DNA of 36,585 nt from assembly GCA_900757485.1 (NCBI GenBank), contig CAAEOA010000145.1, positions 1 through 36,585 on the forward strand, read 5' to 3'. The stretch is from Oscillospiraceae bacterium. Lineage in GTDB: Bacteria > Bacillota > Clostridia > Oscillospirales > Ruminococcaceae. Below the pieces are notes generated by a model. It had not been told where the DNA came from and ran no database searches. It saw only the letters and a program-made list of their open reading frames with translations. The number at the start of each line of letters is the position of its first letter. Position 1 is the first letter of the stretch. This document shows, in pieces, positions 16,495 to 25,825 of this stretch. The translations under genes were made by a program, and so were the position numbers.

Positions 16495-16653
16495 GATGAT
16501 TCCCGTTTGAATGATGAAACGGTTGAGAAAGATATTGATACCGGATTATCCTATATATACAGCGGTGTTTCGGGAACACATACGCTAGCAAACCGGGTGC
16601 AGCTGGAAATTCTGCACGATTGCATAATGAAACGAGGGAAAGGGAAATCAGTG

Positions 16654-19188
16654 ATGCAGCAAATGAATTTGAACGGGACATGGCAGATACGATGGTGTGA
16701 CGGTCAGCGGGGAGGAATGCCTCACCACATTCATACACCGCCGGAACCCAATTATTTGGATGTGGCAGATCAAGCTAAGGAGATAGAGGACGCTTATGAT
16801 GCATGCAAATGGATCGATGCGCAAGTCCCGGGCGAAGTACATCAGGATTTGGTCAAAGCGGGCATTATTTCCCCTTTGTATGAGAAAACAGGAGTGCTGG
16901 AAAGCCGATGGGTAGAGGAGTGCTTTTGGTTTTATCGGCGGGAATTTGATGCACCAGAGGCGGCTCTTTCCGGATATGCACAGCTTGTGTTTGATACCCT
17001 TGATTACGGTGCGGTTATTTATTTAAACGGTAAAGAAATCGGCAGACATGCGAATGCTTTTTACCCCTGCAAAATAGAAGTATCCGGTTTGCTCAAATCT
17101 GCCGGAAATATCCTTTTGGTGCGGTTGGAAAGCGGATTGTTTTCTGTTTGCGAAAAACCGATACGGGATTATTATACTGCTACCATGACAGTAGATACCT
17201 TGCTGCATAAACGCAACTGGTTAAGGAAAACACAGTCGCAGATGGAGTGGGATTGGGCTCCCCGTTTGATGAACATCGGGATATCCGGGACCGTTTCACT
17301 GCAATATCATGATGTGATGATTGTTGATACCATGGCGGTAAACAGCAGTATAAATGAACAATTGGATCAGGGTGTGCTGCGTTGCCGAATGTTTGCTTCG
17401 TTATATAATCCGGATGTCAAAAACATCACCTTGTCGGTTTATGTCGGCGAACAGAAAAAACAGGTACACTTTGACTGCGTGCCGGAGGACGGGATTTTTA
17501 CGGCAGAACTTGAGATGGCGCAGCCGGAACTGTGGTGGCCGGCAGGGTATGGAAAGCAACCGCTTTATGAGGTGACGGCTGTATTGTCAGCGGACGGAAA
17601 AGAAATCACCAGTCAGAAGCGCAAGATCGGATTCCGCCATGTTGCAGTTGACCAACAATCTCATCCCGAAAAAGGAAGATATTTTGTATTTCGGATCAAT
17701 CATCAGCCGATCTTCATGAAAGGCTCGAATTTGGTGCCTAATGATATGATAAATGCCGCGATGACGTCGGAACGATATGAAAAGTTGGTCGCACTGGCAC
17801 AAGAGGCCAATTTCAATTTCCTGCGGATCTGGGGCGGCGGTGTTTATGAAAGTGATGCTTTGTATGAAATTTGCGATCAATGCGGTATTCTTTTGTGGCA
17901 GGAGTTTGTCGCCGCTTGTGCTGTTGTACCCGCTGCAGATCAAACACTGCTTGACAGTTTCAAAAAAGAGGCAGTCTATCAAACACGAAGGCTTTCCGGG
18001 CATCCGTCCCTGATCGCTTGGTGCGGGAACAACGAAATCGGCTGGGCGCCAAAAGAGGGGTTCCATGTCGGGGAAGATGATTTTCTGTATGATGAAATTT
18101 TGCCCGGGATTTTAAGACGGGAAGACCCGGAAAAATATTATCAGCCCACCAGTCCGTATTCCCCCGAGGGAGATAATTGTAATGACCATGCGATTGGTGA
18201 CCAACATCCTTGGGAAGTGGGATTTGCAAATAAAGACAGCCGTGATTATGAAAAAATGATTTGCCGATTTCCGAATGAAGGCGGAATATTAGGTCCTACT
18301 TGCTTGGATACCATAAAAGCCTGTTTGAGACATGGAGAAGGAATGCATAGCTTTTCCTGGCAGGTGCATGATAATATGCTGGAAAACTGGATGCCCGGCA
18401 CCTCACCGGACGAAGATGTACGGTTTTGGACCGGTATAAATCCGCGGACTTTGTCGTTGGAGGAGTATGTGTATATCGGCGGGTTTGTGCAGGGAGAGGG
18501 ACTGAAACGGTATATTGACAATTTCCGGAGGCGAAAATATGATTCTTCTGCGGCGGTTTTTTGGATGTACAACGACTGTTGGCCCACGGTGCGAAGCTGG
18601 TCAATTGTGGATTATTACCTTAGGAAGAACCCTTCCTATCATCCGGTGCGGCGTGCTTTTGAGCCGATTGCTCCTGTTATTGCCGCCGAGGAGGATAAAT
18701 GGGTTTTATACGGCGTAAATGATACTTTGACAGATTGGAACGGTAAAGTATCGTATGGGATCTTTACTGCCGGGGGTAAACTGCTGGAAGAGCACGAACA
18801 GATCGTCACCCTGACTGCTAACGCCTCTGTGTGTATCGGACAAATCAGTTGCGGAAAGCCGGACGGGCAGCAGATTGCCTATGCTTGTTTATATCGGTCA
18901 GACGGCAGTTTGGTATCTCGAACCCGTTATACCCCGCAGAAATATCATGATTTAGCATTAGTGCCGGCAGACATCTCGGTCAGGCGGGTAGAGGGCGGAT
19001 ATCTGCTTCAGAGCGACCGCTTCGTTATGGGCGTCTGCTTGGATTTGAACGGATCAGATCAATATCGGGATAACTTTTTTGATTTATTTCCGAATAAGCC
19101 TTACTTTATTGCATCCGACTCTGATCAAAAACCGGAGATACTTTACAGTATGAACGATTTTCGGAGGGAAAGGGATAAAAGAGTATGA
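16654..19188 (+). CDS. GH2 family beta-mannosidase-like enzyme
   Basis: An 844-residue cytoplasmic enzyme of the usual GH2 beta-mannosidase length. The N-terminal sugar-binding domain begins LNGTWQIRW and holds VPGEVHQDLVKAGII and ECFWFYRREF. A beta-sandwich follows, then the barrel (FLRIWGGGVYESDALYEICDQCGILLWQEFVAAC). The acid/base is E461 in WCGNNE. The nucleophile candidate is E542 in FPNEGG, where the family normally has an E in an S/N-E-G/F context. The frame is open further upstream to 16495, but homology starts at LNGTW, and the ATG at 16654 has AAAGGG about 10 nt before it. It should remove beta-linked mannose from the non-reducing end. It overlaps the next gene as ATGA. Confidence 0.87.
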   Translation: MQQMNLNGTWQIRWCDGQRGGMPHHIHTPPEPNYLDVADQAKEIEDAYDACKWIDAQVPGEVHQDLVKAGIISPLYEKTGVLESRWVEECFWFYRREFDAPEAALSGYAQLVFDTLDYGAVIYLNGKEIGRHANAFYPCKIEVSGLLKSAGNILLVRLESGLFSVCEKPIRDYYTATMTVDTLLHKRNWLRKTQSQMEWDWAPRLMNIGISGTVSLQYHDVMIVDTMAVNSSINEQLDQGVLRCRMFASLYNPDVKNITLSVYVGEQKKQVHFDCVPEDGIFTAELEMAQPELWWPAGYGKQPLYEVTAVLSADGKEITSQKRKIGFRHVAVDQQSHPEKGRYFVFRINHQPIFMKGSNLVPNDMINAAMTSERYEKLVALAQEANFNFLRIWGGGVYESDALYEICDQCGILLWQEFVAACAVVPAADQTLLDSFKKEAVYQTRRLSGHPSLIAWCGNNEIGWAPKEGFHVGEDDFLYDEILPGILRREDPEKYYQPTSPYSPEGDNCNDHAIGDQHPWEVGFANKDSRDYEKMICRFPNEGGILGPTCLDTIKACLRHGEGMHSFSWQVHDNMLENWMPGTSPDEDVRFWTGINPRTLSLEEYVYIGGFVQGEGLKRYIDNFRRRKYDSSAAVFWMYNDCWPTVRSWSIVDYYLRKNPSYHPVRRAFEPIAPVIAAEEDKWVLYGVNDTLTDWNGKVSYGIFTAGGKLLEEHEQIVTLTANASVCIGQISCGKPDGQQIAYACLYRSDGSLVSRTRYTPQKYHDLALVPADISVRRVEGGYLLQSDRFVMGVCLDLNGSDQYRDNFFDLFPNKPYFIASDSDQKPEILYSMNDFRRERDKRV

Positions 19189-20996
19189 GAAGAAAAAATC
19201 TGATAACAAGGATGATAAGTATGGGATTGGGCATTTTGCTGACCGCAGCCCCGCTTGGAACAGCATCTCCTTCGCTTTCTGCTTCCGCTGCATCATCATT
19301 TTCTTTTCAGAATTCCATGAGTGAAACGGTGCTGAAAAATTATCTGTCCCGCGCCGTTACGTTTCAAGGGCTTTGCGGCGAGGGCGGAGATGAAAACATG
19401 CTGTTTGACGAGGACTTGCGAATGATTCTTCGAACAGGAGCAAAATTTGTAAGCCGCGCGGCACTGTTTGCATGGACCTCTACTTCGGTTGATCAGGTGG
19501 GAAAGCACTTTTTATATGCAGAGAAGATGGCAAAAAAAGTACATGCTGCCGATTCGGAAATCATTTTGCAGGCATTTGTGGCGGAGATTGTTCGGAAGTC
19601 TTATGTGGATAAAATTGCGATTCCCGATTGGGTTTTTCAGGCGTTCGGAAAAGAGCCTGAAAAACGGAATTTCAGCTTTGACAAAATTATAGACAAGAAA
19701 AAGGGAGCAGATTATTGGGGAAGTAATGCCGGCTATCCGGATTACAGCAATGAAGAAACATTGATGTGGTATTACTACTGCATCTGTAAATATATTGACG
19801 CAGGGTATGAATCCATTCATATTCAAGAGGGAACGGACACTTCGGAATATGCGAACGTCGATAAACTGCTCAAAATGGGCAGAGAATATGCGAAAACACA
19901 TGCTCGACGCGGAATCGTATTGTTTCACAACTTCTTTGATATGACCACAGGAGGCAACAAGATTGGAAACCGACTGTTGTTTGATATTCAGGGAAACGGA
20001 TTGGTTCCGAATGAAACCGTAAAAGAAGACGGTGTCTTAAAATGCCGCATCGGTTCACCGAAAGATTTCTGGTGTACCTGGTTCGGACGGAGCTCCGGCG
20101 GAGAGCACCCGCTGGGATTCACTACTGATATTTGTCCCACTTTGCTAGAGTTTGATAATTACGGACAACAGGGAGCATTGGGCGTTTCTAACGGGGGATC
20201 CTTCGGTACGTGGGGATATGATGATATTACATGGTTTGCTGTTCAGCCGGAGTGGTACCGTAATGAATTCCTATTGTATCTGGATAATTATATGAAGAGC
20301 AACGGATTGACCAAAGCAGGCAAGCAGGCATATTTTTGCCTCTATCCGATGCGGCGGGTGATTACCGCTCAGCCGAATTGGCCGGAAACAGTCTATAAAC
20401 CGGGGAAAAGATATTCTACTGATTTCTTATTCGCTTATTGTGAATCCAAACTTGAAAATATTGGGGTAAATGTTCAAAGCGACGGCACTTTTCAGTTGAC
20501 GAGTAAGGCATATTATCGTGCTAACCGGCAAAGTGACGGTTGTCCGAACGGTTTTAATCAAGAAGATACGATCCGCCAAATTTTTTTAGGAAAGAATGCG
20601 GCGGAAAATCCTAAATATAACACTGTCATATTGCCGGCAGGATATCAGCTGGATGGCAACGGAACGCCTAATCAAACATCTTCTCAGTCGAGTTCAAAAG
20701 CCGCTGTGAAGCCAAGTTCTGTTCAAGGAAATTCGTCATTGGCAGAGAGTGCAGAATCCGATACCGATGTTTCCGGCGAAGCATCTGTGCAGATAGAAAG
20801 TAACGCTTTAAGCAGTAATGAACACTCTTCGGGAGCGGCTGCTATAAATCATGGAAAGCAGAAATCTATATGGCCGGCGGTATGGGGCACTGTCGGTGCT
20901 TTGGCGGCATTGGCAGGCGGAACCGTTTGTTTTTTGTGTTTCAGACGAAAACAGAGAGAAAAGCAATCGGACAGTACAAAATCAAATAAAGAATGA
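19185..20996 (+). CDS. Secreted, membrane-anchored member of the unrecognised candidate hydrolase family
   Basis: A 603-residue protein whose ATG overlaps the GH2 stop. The signal peptide spans about residues 1-37 (ILLTAAPLGTASPSLSASAASS). Residues ~45-460 align with the cytoplasmic copy at 12145-13542; conserved acidic positions are E134, EFDNYG (E322, D324), WGYDDITWF (D346, D347) and QPEWYRNEF (E356). Residues ~500-565 are a Ser/Thr-rich linker, followed by a transmembrane helix (WGTVGALAALAGGTVCFLCF) and a basic tail. The fragment at 1-660 has the same anchor layout. The secreted copy probably cleaves polymer or glycoprotein glycans at the surface, and the cytoplasmic copy would work on what is imported. 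The family is unrecognised; the enzyme role is inferred from context. Confidence 0.78.
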   Translation: MRRKNLITRMISMGLGILLTAAPLGTASPSLSASAASSFSFQNSMSETVLKNYLSRAVTFQGLCGEGGDENMLFDEDLRMILRTGAKFVSRAALFAWTSTSVDQVGKHFLYAEKMAKKVHAADSEIILQAFVAEIVRKSYVDKIAIPDWVFQAFGKEPEKRNFSFDKIIDKKKGADYWGSNAGYPDYSNEETLMWYYYCICKYIDAGYESIHIQEGTDTSEYANVDKLLKMGREYAKTHARRGIVLFHNFFDMTTGGNKIGNRLLFDIQGNGLVPNETVKEDGVLKCRIGSPKDFWCTWFGRSSGGEHPLGFTTDICPTLLEFDNYGQQGALGVSNGGSFGTWGYDDITWFAVQPEWYRNEFLLYLDNYMKSNGLTKAGKQAYFCLYPMRRVITAQPNWPETVYKPGKRYSTDFLFAYCESKLENIGVNVQSDGTFQLTSKAYYRANRQSDGCPNGFNQEDTIRQIFLGKNAAENPKYNTVILPAGYQLDGNGTPNQTSSQSSSKAAVKPSSVQGNSSLAESAESDTDVSGEASVQIESNALSSNEHSSGAAAINHGKQKSIWPAVWGTVGALAALAGGTVCFLCFRRKQREKQSDSTKSNKE

Positions 20997-21005
20997 GGTA
21001 TTTTT

Positions 21006-21980
21006 ATGCAACACAAATCTATTATCACACGGTACGAAAACAACCCGATTTTAAAGCCGGAGGATATGCCCGCACCATGCTGTGCCGTATATAATTCAGG
21101 GGTTATTAAAACTGATGACGGCGAGTATATTATGATGAGTCGTTTTGAAGAACTGAACAAAAGACAATGTGTATGGGTTTCGCGCAGTAAGGACGGTTTC
21201 CATTTTACTCCTGATTCGGAACCGGTCAGCTTTGTTTGTGCGCCGGAAGAGGAAGAAGAATATAACGAAACCGTATATTTGAACGGTCAAAAGGGCGCAT
21301 TGATTGGTTCTTGGTACGATCCCCGCATTAATCCGGTTGAGGGAGAATATTATATTACATATTGCGTGGGTGGAGATTACGGCTGTCGGATTGCAATCGG
21401 AAAAACCGCTGATTTTAAAACGATTGAGCATGTCAGCTTTCCACTTCATATTTTAAATCGAAACGCCGTATTGTTCCCGGAGAAAATCGACGGCGAATAC
21501 TGGATGCTCCATCGTCCCCAAAACACAATGTCTACCAGCAACGGGAACATCTGGATTTCTTCTTCTCCGGATTTGAAATATTGGGGTAACTGCCGGGTGG
21601 TAGCAAAGCCGGAACAATATTGGGAAAACAAAAAAATCGGACCGGCAGCTCCGCCGATCAAAACGGAAGAAGGCTGGTTGATTGTATATCATGGCGTGTT
21701 CCCGCATAGCAACGGTGTCAATTACGGCGGCGGCGTAATGCTTCTGGATCTTGAAAAGCCGTGGAAAGTAATCGGTCGCTGTGCGGATCCGATTTTATAT
21801 GTAAAAGAGACTTATGAGATGATAGGTCAGGTGCCTAATGTTGTATTTCCGGGCGCAGTGATCCCGGAATCCGACGGCACTGTTAAAATTTACTATGGCG
21901 GAGCCGACTACGTACAGTGTGTTGCAACTGCAACCATGGCTGATCTGATTGCGGCTTGTAAGTCGGGACATTGTGAATAA
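21006..21980 (+). CDS. GH130 family beta-1,4-mannoside phosphorylase
   Basis: A 324-residue five-bladed beta-propeller enzyme of standard GH130 length. The N-terminal RYENNPILKPEDMP, the SWYDPRINP block with the catalytic acid D105, LNRNAVLFPEKIDGEYWMLHRP, PPIKTEEGWLIVYHGV and the C-terminal VFPGAVIPESDGTVKIYYGGAD are all family marks. GH130 enzymes use phosphate to split beta-mannosidic bonds, giving mannose 1-phosphate; members act on Man-Glc, beta-1,4-mannobiose or Man-beta-1,4-GlcNAc. The substrate cannot be read from the sequence, but the GH3 hexosaminidase-like and GH38 neighbours favour Man-GlcNAc. GAGG lies 7 nt before the ATG. Confidence 0.93.
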   Translation: MQHKSIITRYENNPILKPEDMPAPCCAVYNSGVIKTDDGEYIMMSRFEELNKRQCVWVSRSKDGFHFTPDSEPVSFVCAPEEEEEYNETVYLNGQKGALIGSWYDPRINPVEGEYYITYCVGGDYGCRIAIGKTADFKTIEHVSFPLHILNRNAVLFPEKIDGEYWMLHRPQNTMSTSNGNIWISSSPDLKYWGNCRVVAKPEQYWENKKIGPAAPPIKTEEGWLIVYHGVFPHSNGVNYGGGVMLLDLEKPWKVIGRCADPILYVKETYEMIGQVPNVVFPGAVIPESDGTVKIYYGGADYVQCVATATMADLIAACKSGHCE

Positions 21981-22043
21981 CCAAAGTAAAATAGCACTTT
22001 AGATTTTTATATTCGCCTATTTTATTTCCGGATCGTTATAATG

Positions 22044-22088
22044 AAATTGGCAAGAGGTACGGCTGGTTGCTGTACCTCTTGCCAATTT
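22044..22088 (+). terminator. 17-bp perfect inverted repeat after the GH130 gene
   Basis: Positions 22044-22060 are exactly complementary to 22072-22088 with an 11-nt loop. The stem ends in AAATT/AATTT, and no longer T-run follows. It lies 63 bases after the GH130 stop and 24 bases before the GH32-like start, so it most likely ends or attenuates the second operon. Confidence 0.65.
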
Positions 22089-22112
22089 GATCTGTTGTAG
22101 GGGGAGGATGAC

Positions 22113-23627
22113 ATGAAAGTACATAGTCCGTTAGGCAATATGCATGATGCGTGGTATCTGAATTTGGAAGGAACTGTTCACGCTTTGCATTTGCAGCTGA
22201 ATCAGGAAGAAAACGCCTTGGGGAATGTCGGACATATCAGTTCGACTGATTTGTTGCATTGGGAACGGCATACTGATGTTTTACCGCCGTTACGGGGAGA
22301 AAACACCGAAGATTATCACGAAAAGTTTACCGGATGCATGGTTGCCCATCAAGATAATTTTTCAGGAAAGCAAAAGATTTTTTGTTTTTATACCATGCGT
22401 GATGAAAAAGCTGCCAGTCAACGAATTGGACTTGCAATATCGGAAGACGGCGAATCCTTTACCACCTATTCCGATAATCCGGTGATTATTCCCGATCCGG
22501 AATTATTTGTGAGTTACGGCAATATTGCAGATTATGATTGGGATATTGTGGATTGCCGGGATCCTATCGTGGTTTACCGTCAAGAAGAGGATTTGTATTA
22601 CCTCTATTTTGTTGCGGCTGCCATGCGGCAAGATGGACGGATAGGGGGAGCCATTGCCATGGTGACCAGCAAAGACTTGATACACTGGGGAAAGCAAACG
22701 ATTGTTTATTCACCGAGGCAAAACGGAATGATTGAAGTGCCTGACGTGTTTCAACTAGACGGAAAATGGTATCTGACCTTATTGACCGGCGTTAATTACC
22801 GAGGGAGAGGCGGAATATCGGACGACGGATTATCTAATTTTACGGTATACGCTTCTTCTGATAGTCCACATGGTCCGTTTGAGGAAGATAGGGTGAACAA
22901 TATTTTAATCGGCGGAAATTTTCAGTCGGGATACACCTGCCGTTCTGTGGAGTTGGACGGAGTACGGTATCTGTTGTATATTGACCGTAGCTTTGGCGGC
23001 AATACGCTTTCATTGCCGAAAGAATTAAGGGTGGAAAACGGACAATTGGTGGCACTTTACTCATCAAAATTAAAGGATTTACGAGATGCGTGCCTGCTGT
23101 CGGAAGAAGAACAACTGCCACAGCCGAAATTGTTGTATACCAGTTTTGCTTGGCATACGATAGGCGGCAAAATTTATCCGAATGGGAAAAGCTATTTTGC
23201 TGTAACCGATGAGCTGGATTATCAGGCTGCGTTGCTTCCGGTAAAAGCGGTTTTTATGGAAATGGAAACAGAGTTGACACTGTCTGCGGAAGGTGCAGGA
23301 TTCGCTGTTTTGGTTACAAAGGAACAAGGAGAATGTTGCTATCTTGTTTCTATTGAGCCCGGACAGGTACAGTTATTGGAACATGTTTCGTTTGCCCGTC
23401 TGGAAGGACGTAAGGCGGAGATAAAAGAGGGAGAAAAATATCATTGCCGCGCATTGTTTTTCGAGGGAACATTTGAGTTGTACCTAAATGGGCGGCTTTT
23501 ATTGCAATGCGGCTTCGATACAGGTAAGGAATTGCAGGCGGGCTTGTACTGTGACAGAGGGACTGCTCGCTTTGATAATCTACGGATATATTCTCTGATT
23601 AATGACCGAAAAGATGAAGTGTTATAA
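22113..23627 (+). CDS. GH32-like (clan GH-J) glycosidase
   Basis: A 504-residue cytoplasmic protein with a five-bladed propeller followed by a C-terminal beta-sandwich, as in GH32. The RDP motif is present (R149-D150-P151 in DCRDPIVVY) and the acid/base region reads MIEVPDVF (E208), close to the E-C-P-D motif of GH32 but with Val for Cys. The N-terminal NDPNG motif that holds the nucleophile is altered: D12 in NMHDAWYLN is the candidate. GH32 enzymes normally act on fructosides, but nothing else in the locus points to fructans, so the substrate may differ. AGGGGGAGG precedes the ATG. A strong terminator follows. Confidence 0.78.
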   Translation: MKVHSPLGNMHDAWYLNLEGTVHALHLQLNQEENALGNVGHISSTDLLHWERHTDVLPPLRGENTEDYHEKFTGCMVAHQDNFSGKQKIFCFYTMRDEKAASQRIGLAISEDGESFTTYSDNPVIIPDPELFVSYGNIADYDWDIVDCRDPIVVYRQEEDLYYLYFVAAAMRQDGRIGGAIAMVTSKDLIHWGKQTIVYSPRQNGMIEVPDVFQLDGKWYLTLLTGVNYRGRGGISDDGLSNFTVYASSDSPHGPFEEDRVNNILIGGNFQSGYTCRSVELDGVRYLLYIDRSFGGNTLSLPKELRVENGQLVALYSSKLKDLRDACLLSEEEQLPQPKLLYTSFAWHTIGGKIYPNGKSYFAVTDELDYQAALLPVKAVFMEMETELTLSAEGAGFAVLVTKEQGECCYLVSIEPGQVQLLEHVSFARLEGRKAEIKEGEKYHCRALFFEGTFELYLNGRLLLQCGFDTGKELQAGLYCDRGTARFDNLRIYSLINDRKDEVL

Positions 23628-23660
23628 AACCAGCCCTGCTCATCAAGCAGGGCTGGTTTT
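23626..23660. terminator. Bidirectional intrinsic terminator between convergent genes
   Basis: AAAACCAGCCCTGC (23626-23639) pairs exactly with GCAGGGCTGGTTTT (23647-23660) around a 7-nt loop, with a T-run on both strands. It separates the GH32-like gene (+) from the URO-D-like gene (-) and can stop both transcripts. Confidence 0.9.
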
Positions 23661-23675
23661 TGCTGTTGTTTGATA

Positions 23676-24779
23676 TTAATAGGTACATTCCCGACAGGCT
23701 GATACAAATGCTTTAATGTTTTCGGGATCACCGAAGAAAAAGTGGTCAGAGGGACTGCAAATATAGCCGCCGTTCGGGCAGGACTCGAATAATCGGAATA
23801 CCATATCTCGAATTGTTTCGGGATTTCCTTGCTCAAATCCGCTGTTTTGATTGAAACCGCCGATGAATGCCAGCTTGTCTCCGACGCGGCGGGTTGCCTC
23901 TGCAATATCGCAGTCGCCGCCCATCTCTTTCGGCGTCATTGTTTCCAAAGCATCGGCGCCGTTTTCCGTTACCGTTTCCAGCAACGGCATCAATCCGCCG
24001 CACAAATGATAAACCACTTTGGTTCCGTGCTGATGAAATGCTTTGATTTGTTTTTGATCATACGGCAAACAAAATTCCCGGTGTAAAGAGGGGCTGATTA
24101 CAGTGCTCGAACCGCCGCCGCCGCCGCATTCCACCAGATCAAGTTCCTGCTTTCCGCCCAATTCAATTGCTTCCAATTTACGATCCAGCAGATGTTGAAG
24201 AACACTGTGCACCCAGTCCGGATCATCAAAACAAGCCATGATTGCTTGCTCTGTACCATATAAGCAGCTCGCAAAAGTCTGCCAGGGACTGCATTGTCCG
24301 AAATCGTAAAAATGGGAACGTACGATGCCTCGATCGCCGATTTTATTTTTGGCGTCAATAACCGGTGTCCAATCCACTCCGGTTGGACGTGGATAATATT
24401 TTTTCCATATTTCAAAATCTTCCGGGGTTTTGATAATATGTTCGGTGCTCCATGTTGTATATTGATTTGAGGCGTATTTTTCTACCAGCCTGCCTTCGGG
24501 TGTGGTAATATGATTTTCCCAATGGTGGTAACCGTCGGCCAGGATCCCTAAATCCCGAACATCAACCTGCCACTCCTTTTGAATTTTGGCATGGTCGAAC
24601 AGCATATCGGGCGTAACATAAATTACAGGGTCCATTCCGAAGTAATCATATGCGGCAAATTGATCCACACCGTTTAAATAGGTGTTTAGGTAATATGTCA
24701 TCCAGGAATGCACCTGGCAGGGCATACGATCCGGTTTTTCATTGCTTAGGGCGATTAGAAAGCGTTCTCTGCCTGTCAA
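23676..24779 (-). CDS. Uroporphyrinogen-decarboxylase-like (URO-D/MtaA superfamily) protein
   Basis: A 367-residue protein if translation starts at the TTG at 24779, which has GAGG 8 nt upstream and aligns TGRERFLIAL with the MTHKERFIKAL start of the relative at 33097; a GTG at 24788 is the alternative. The fold family covers heme decarboxylases and corrinoid methyltransferases. YHLCGG provides an H-x-C metal-binding pair as in MtaA-type methyltransferases, with a later Cys in GGDCDIAEA; the IGGFNQNSGFEQG segment near the end is also typical. A true HemE role is unlikely, as no heme genes are near. Such proteins recur in glycan loci of Clostridia, and their reaction is not established. It diverges from the AraC gene. 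Confidence 0.8.
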   Translation of the reverse strand: MTGRERFLIALSNEKPDRMPCQVHSWMTYYLNTYLNGVDQFAAYDYFGMDPVIYVTPDMLFDHAKIQKEWQVDVRDLGILADGYHHWENHITTPEGRLVEKYASNQYTTWSTEHIIKTPEDFEIWKKYYPRPTGVDWTPVIDAKNKIGDRGIVRSHFYDFGQCSPWQTFASCLYGTEQAIMACFDDPDWVHSVLQHLLDRKLEAIELGGKQELDLVECGGGGGSSTVISPSLHREFCLPYDQKQIKAFHQHGTKVVYHLCGGLMPLLETVTENGADALETMTPKEMGGDCDIAEATRRVGDKLAFIGGFNQNSGFEQGNPETIRDMVFRLFESCPNGGYICSPSDHFFFGDPENIKAFVSACRECTY

Positions 24780-24988
24780 GCAAATCACCTCATTTGTAAT
24801 ATTTTAATTTTATTGTATGATAATTATTCTGTTGTTTCTTGCTATTCTTTGATTAATGTTGTATTATTTTAACATCGATAAAAATAGTTAGTGAATCTGA
24901 TTTTTTCCAGAGTTCATTGACAATAAAGAGGATGTTTGGGCTTTGATTTTCTAAAGTACCGGGGATTTCAGCATCAGGAGGATATTGC

Positions 24989-25825
24989 ATGAAAAAATTA
25001 TATGCTAAGGATTATTTCACACCACAGCGGGATTATTTTTTTCTTCTCTGCCACTTGTCTGGCGGCGATCAGAATCGGCATTTTCACGATTATTATGAAA
25101 TTGAATTGATTGTAAACGGATTGGCGGCAGACGATATTAACGGAGAATCCTTTTCGTTGGGAGCGGGTGATTTTGTCTGCCTTCAGCCCAGCGACATTCA
25201 TAATCTGCACGCGGTAGATGCTCGTGGCTTTGAATTAATCAATCTTGCTTTTTCTCAAGAGATGATGCATAGCGTACTGGCTTTTCTGGAGGTGGACAAG
25301 GAAACCTTTTTTGAAGAGCAGATTACCGGACATTTGTCTTATGAAAATCTGCTTTTGCTGTCTGAAACAGCAAAAAAATTATCCGGCTTGCCCGACCGGA
25401 TGAGGGAAGAACGCTTGATCGTGAAAGAGTGGATTGTCGTTTGCCTGTTTTGTTATCAGGTCTCCCGGAAAGAGGAAAGTGATATGTGCCCGCTATGGAT
25501 GAAACAGCTGCTTCGGCTTTTGAAAACGCCGGAGGGGTTTATCGGTGGAGTAGAATTTTTAAAGGCGCATACAGAGGTGTCTTATCCCCATGTTTGCCGT
25601 TGTTTCCGAAAATATCTGCATAAAACGCCGGTAGAATGGATCAATGAACAGCGGATTTTGTATAGCAGTTATTTATTGCTTGACAGCCGCCGAAGTGTTT
25701 TGGATGTTTCATTGGAATGCGGATTTCGCAATCTCAGTCACTTTAATCATTTATTTAAGGCGTTTTACGGAATTTCTCCAACCGGCTATCGAACACAGCG
25801 GATAAAAGCGACTGCGATTGTTTAA
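24989..25825 (+). CDS. AraC family transcriptional regulator with cupin sensor domain
   Basis: A 278-residue regulator. Residues ~15-90 form a cupin sugar-sensing domain (HFHDYYEIELIVNG, LGAGDFVCLQPSDIHNL). Residues ~175-275 are the two-helix-turn-helix DNA-binding region (VSYPHVCRCFRKYLHKTPVEWI, RRSVLDVSLECGFRNLSHFNHLFKAFYGISPTGYR), which carries the AraC signature. AGGAGG lies 6 nt before the ATG. It is divergent from the URO-D-like gene and close to the glycan operons, so one or both are likely targets. The 24789-24988 gap holds a TTGACA at 24915-24920 but no convincing -10 at standard distance. Confidence 0.93.
   Translation: MKKLYAKDYFTPQRDYFFLLCHLSGGDQNRHFHDYYEIELIVNGLAADDINGESFSLGAGDFVCLQPSDIHNLHAVDARGFELINLAFSQEMMHSVLAFLEVDKETFFEEQITGHLSYENLLLLSETAKKLSGLPDRMREERLIVKEWIVVCLFCYQVSRKEESDMCPLWMKQLLRLLKTPEGFIGGVEFLKAHTEVSYPHVCRCFRKYLHKTPVEWINEQRILYSSYLLLDSRRSVLDVSLECGFRNLSHFNHLFKAFYGISPTGYRTQRIKATAIV

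Noticed and set aside
23676..24779. HemE uroporphyrinogen decarboxylase of heme synthesis
   Set aside because: The H-x-C metal motif and the lack of heme genes fit the broader methyltransferase-like branch better.
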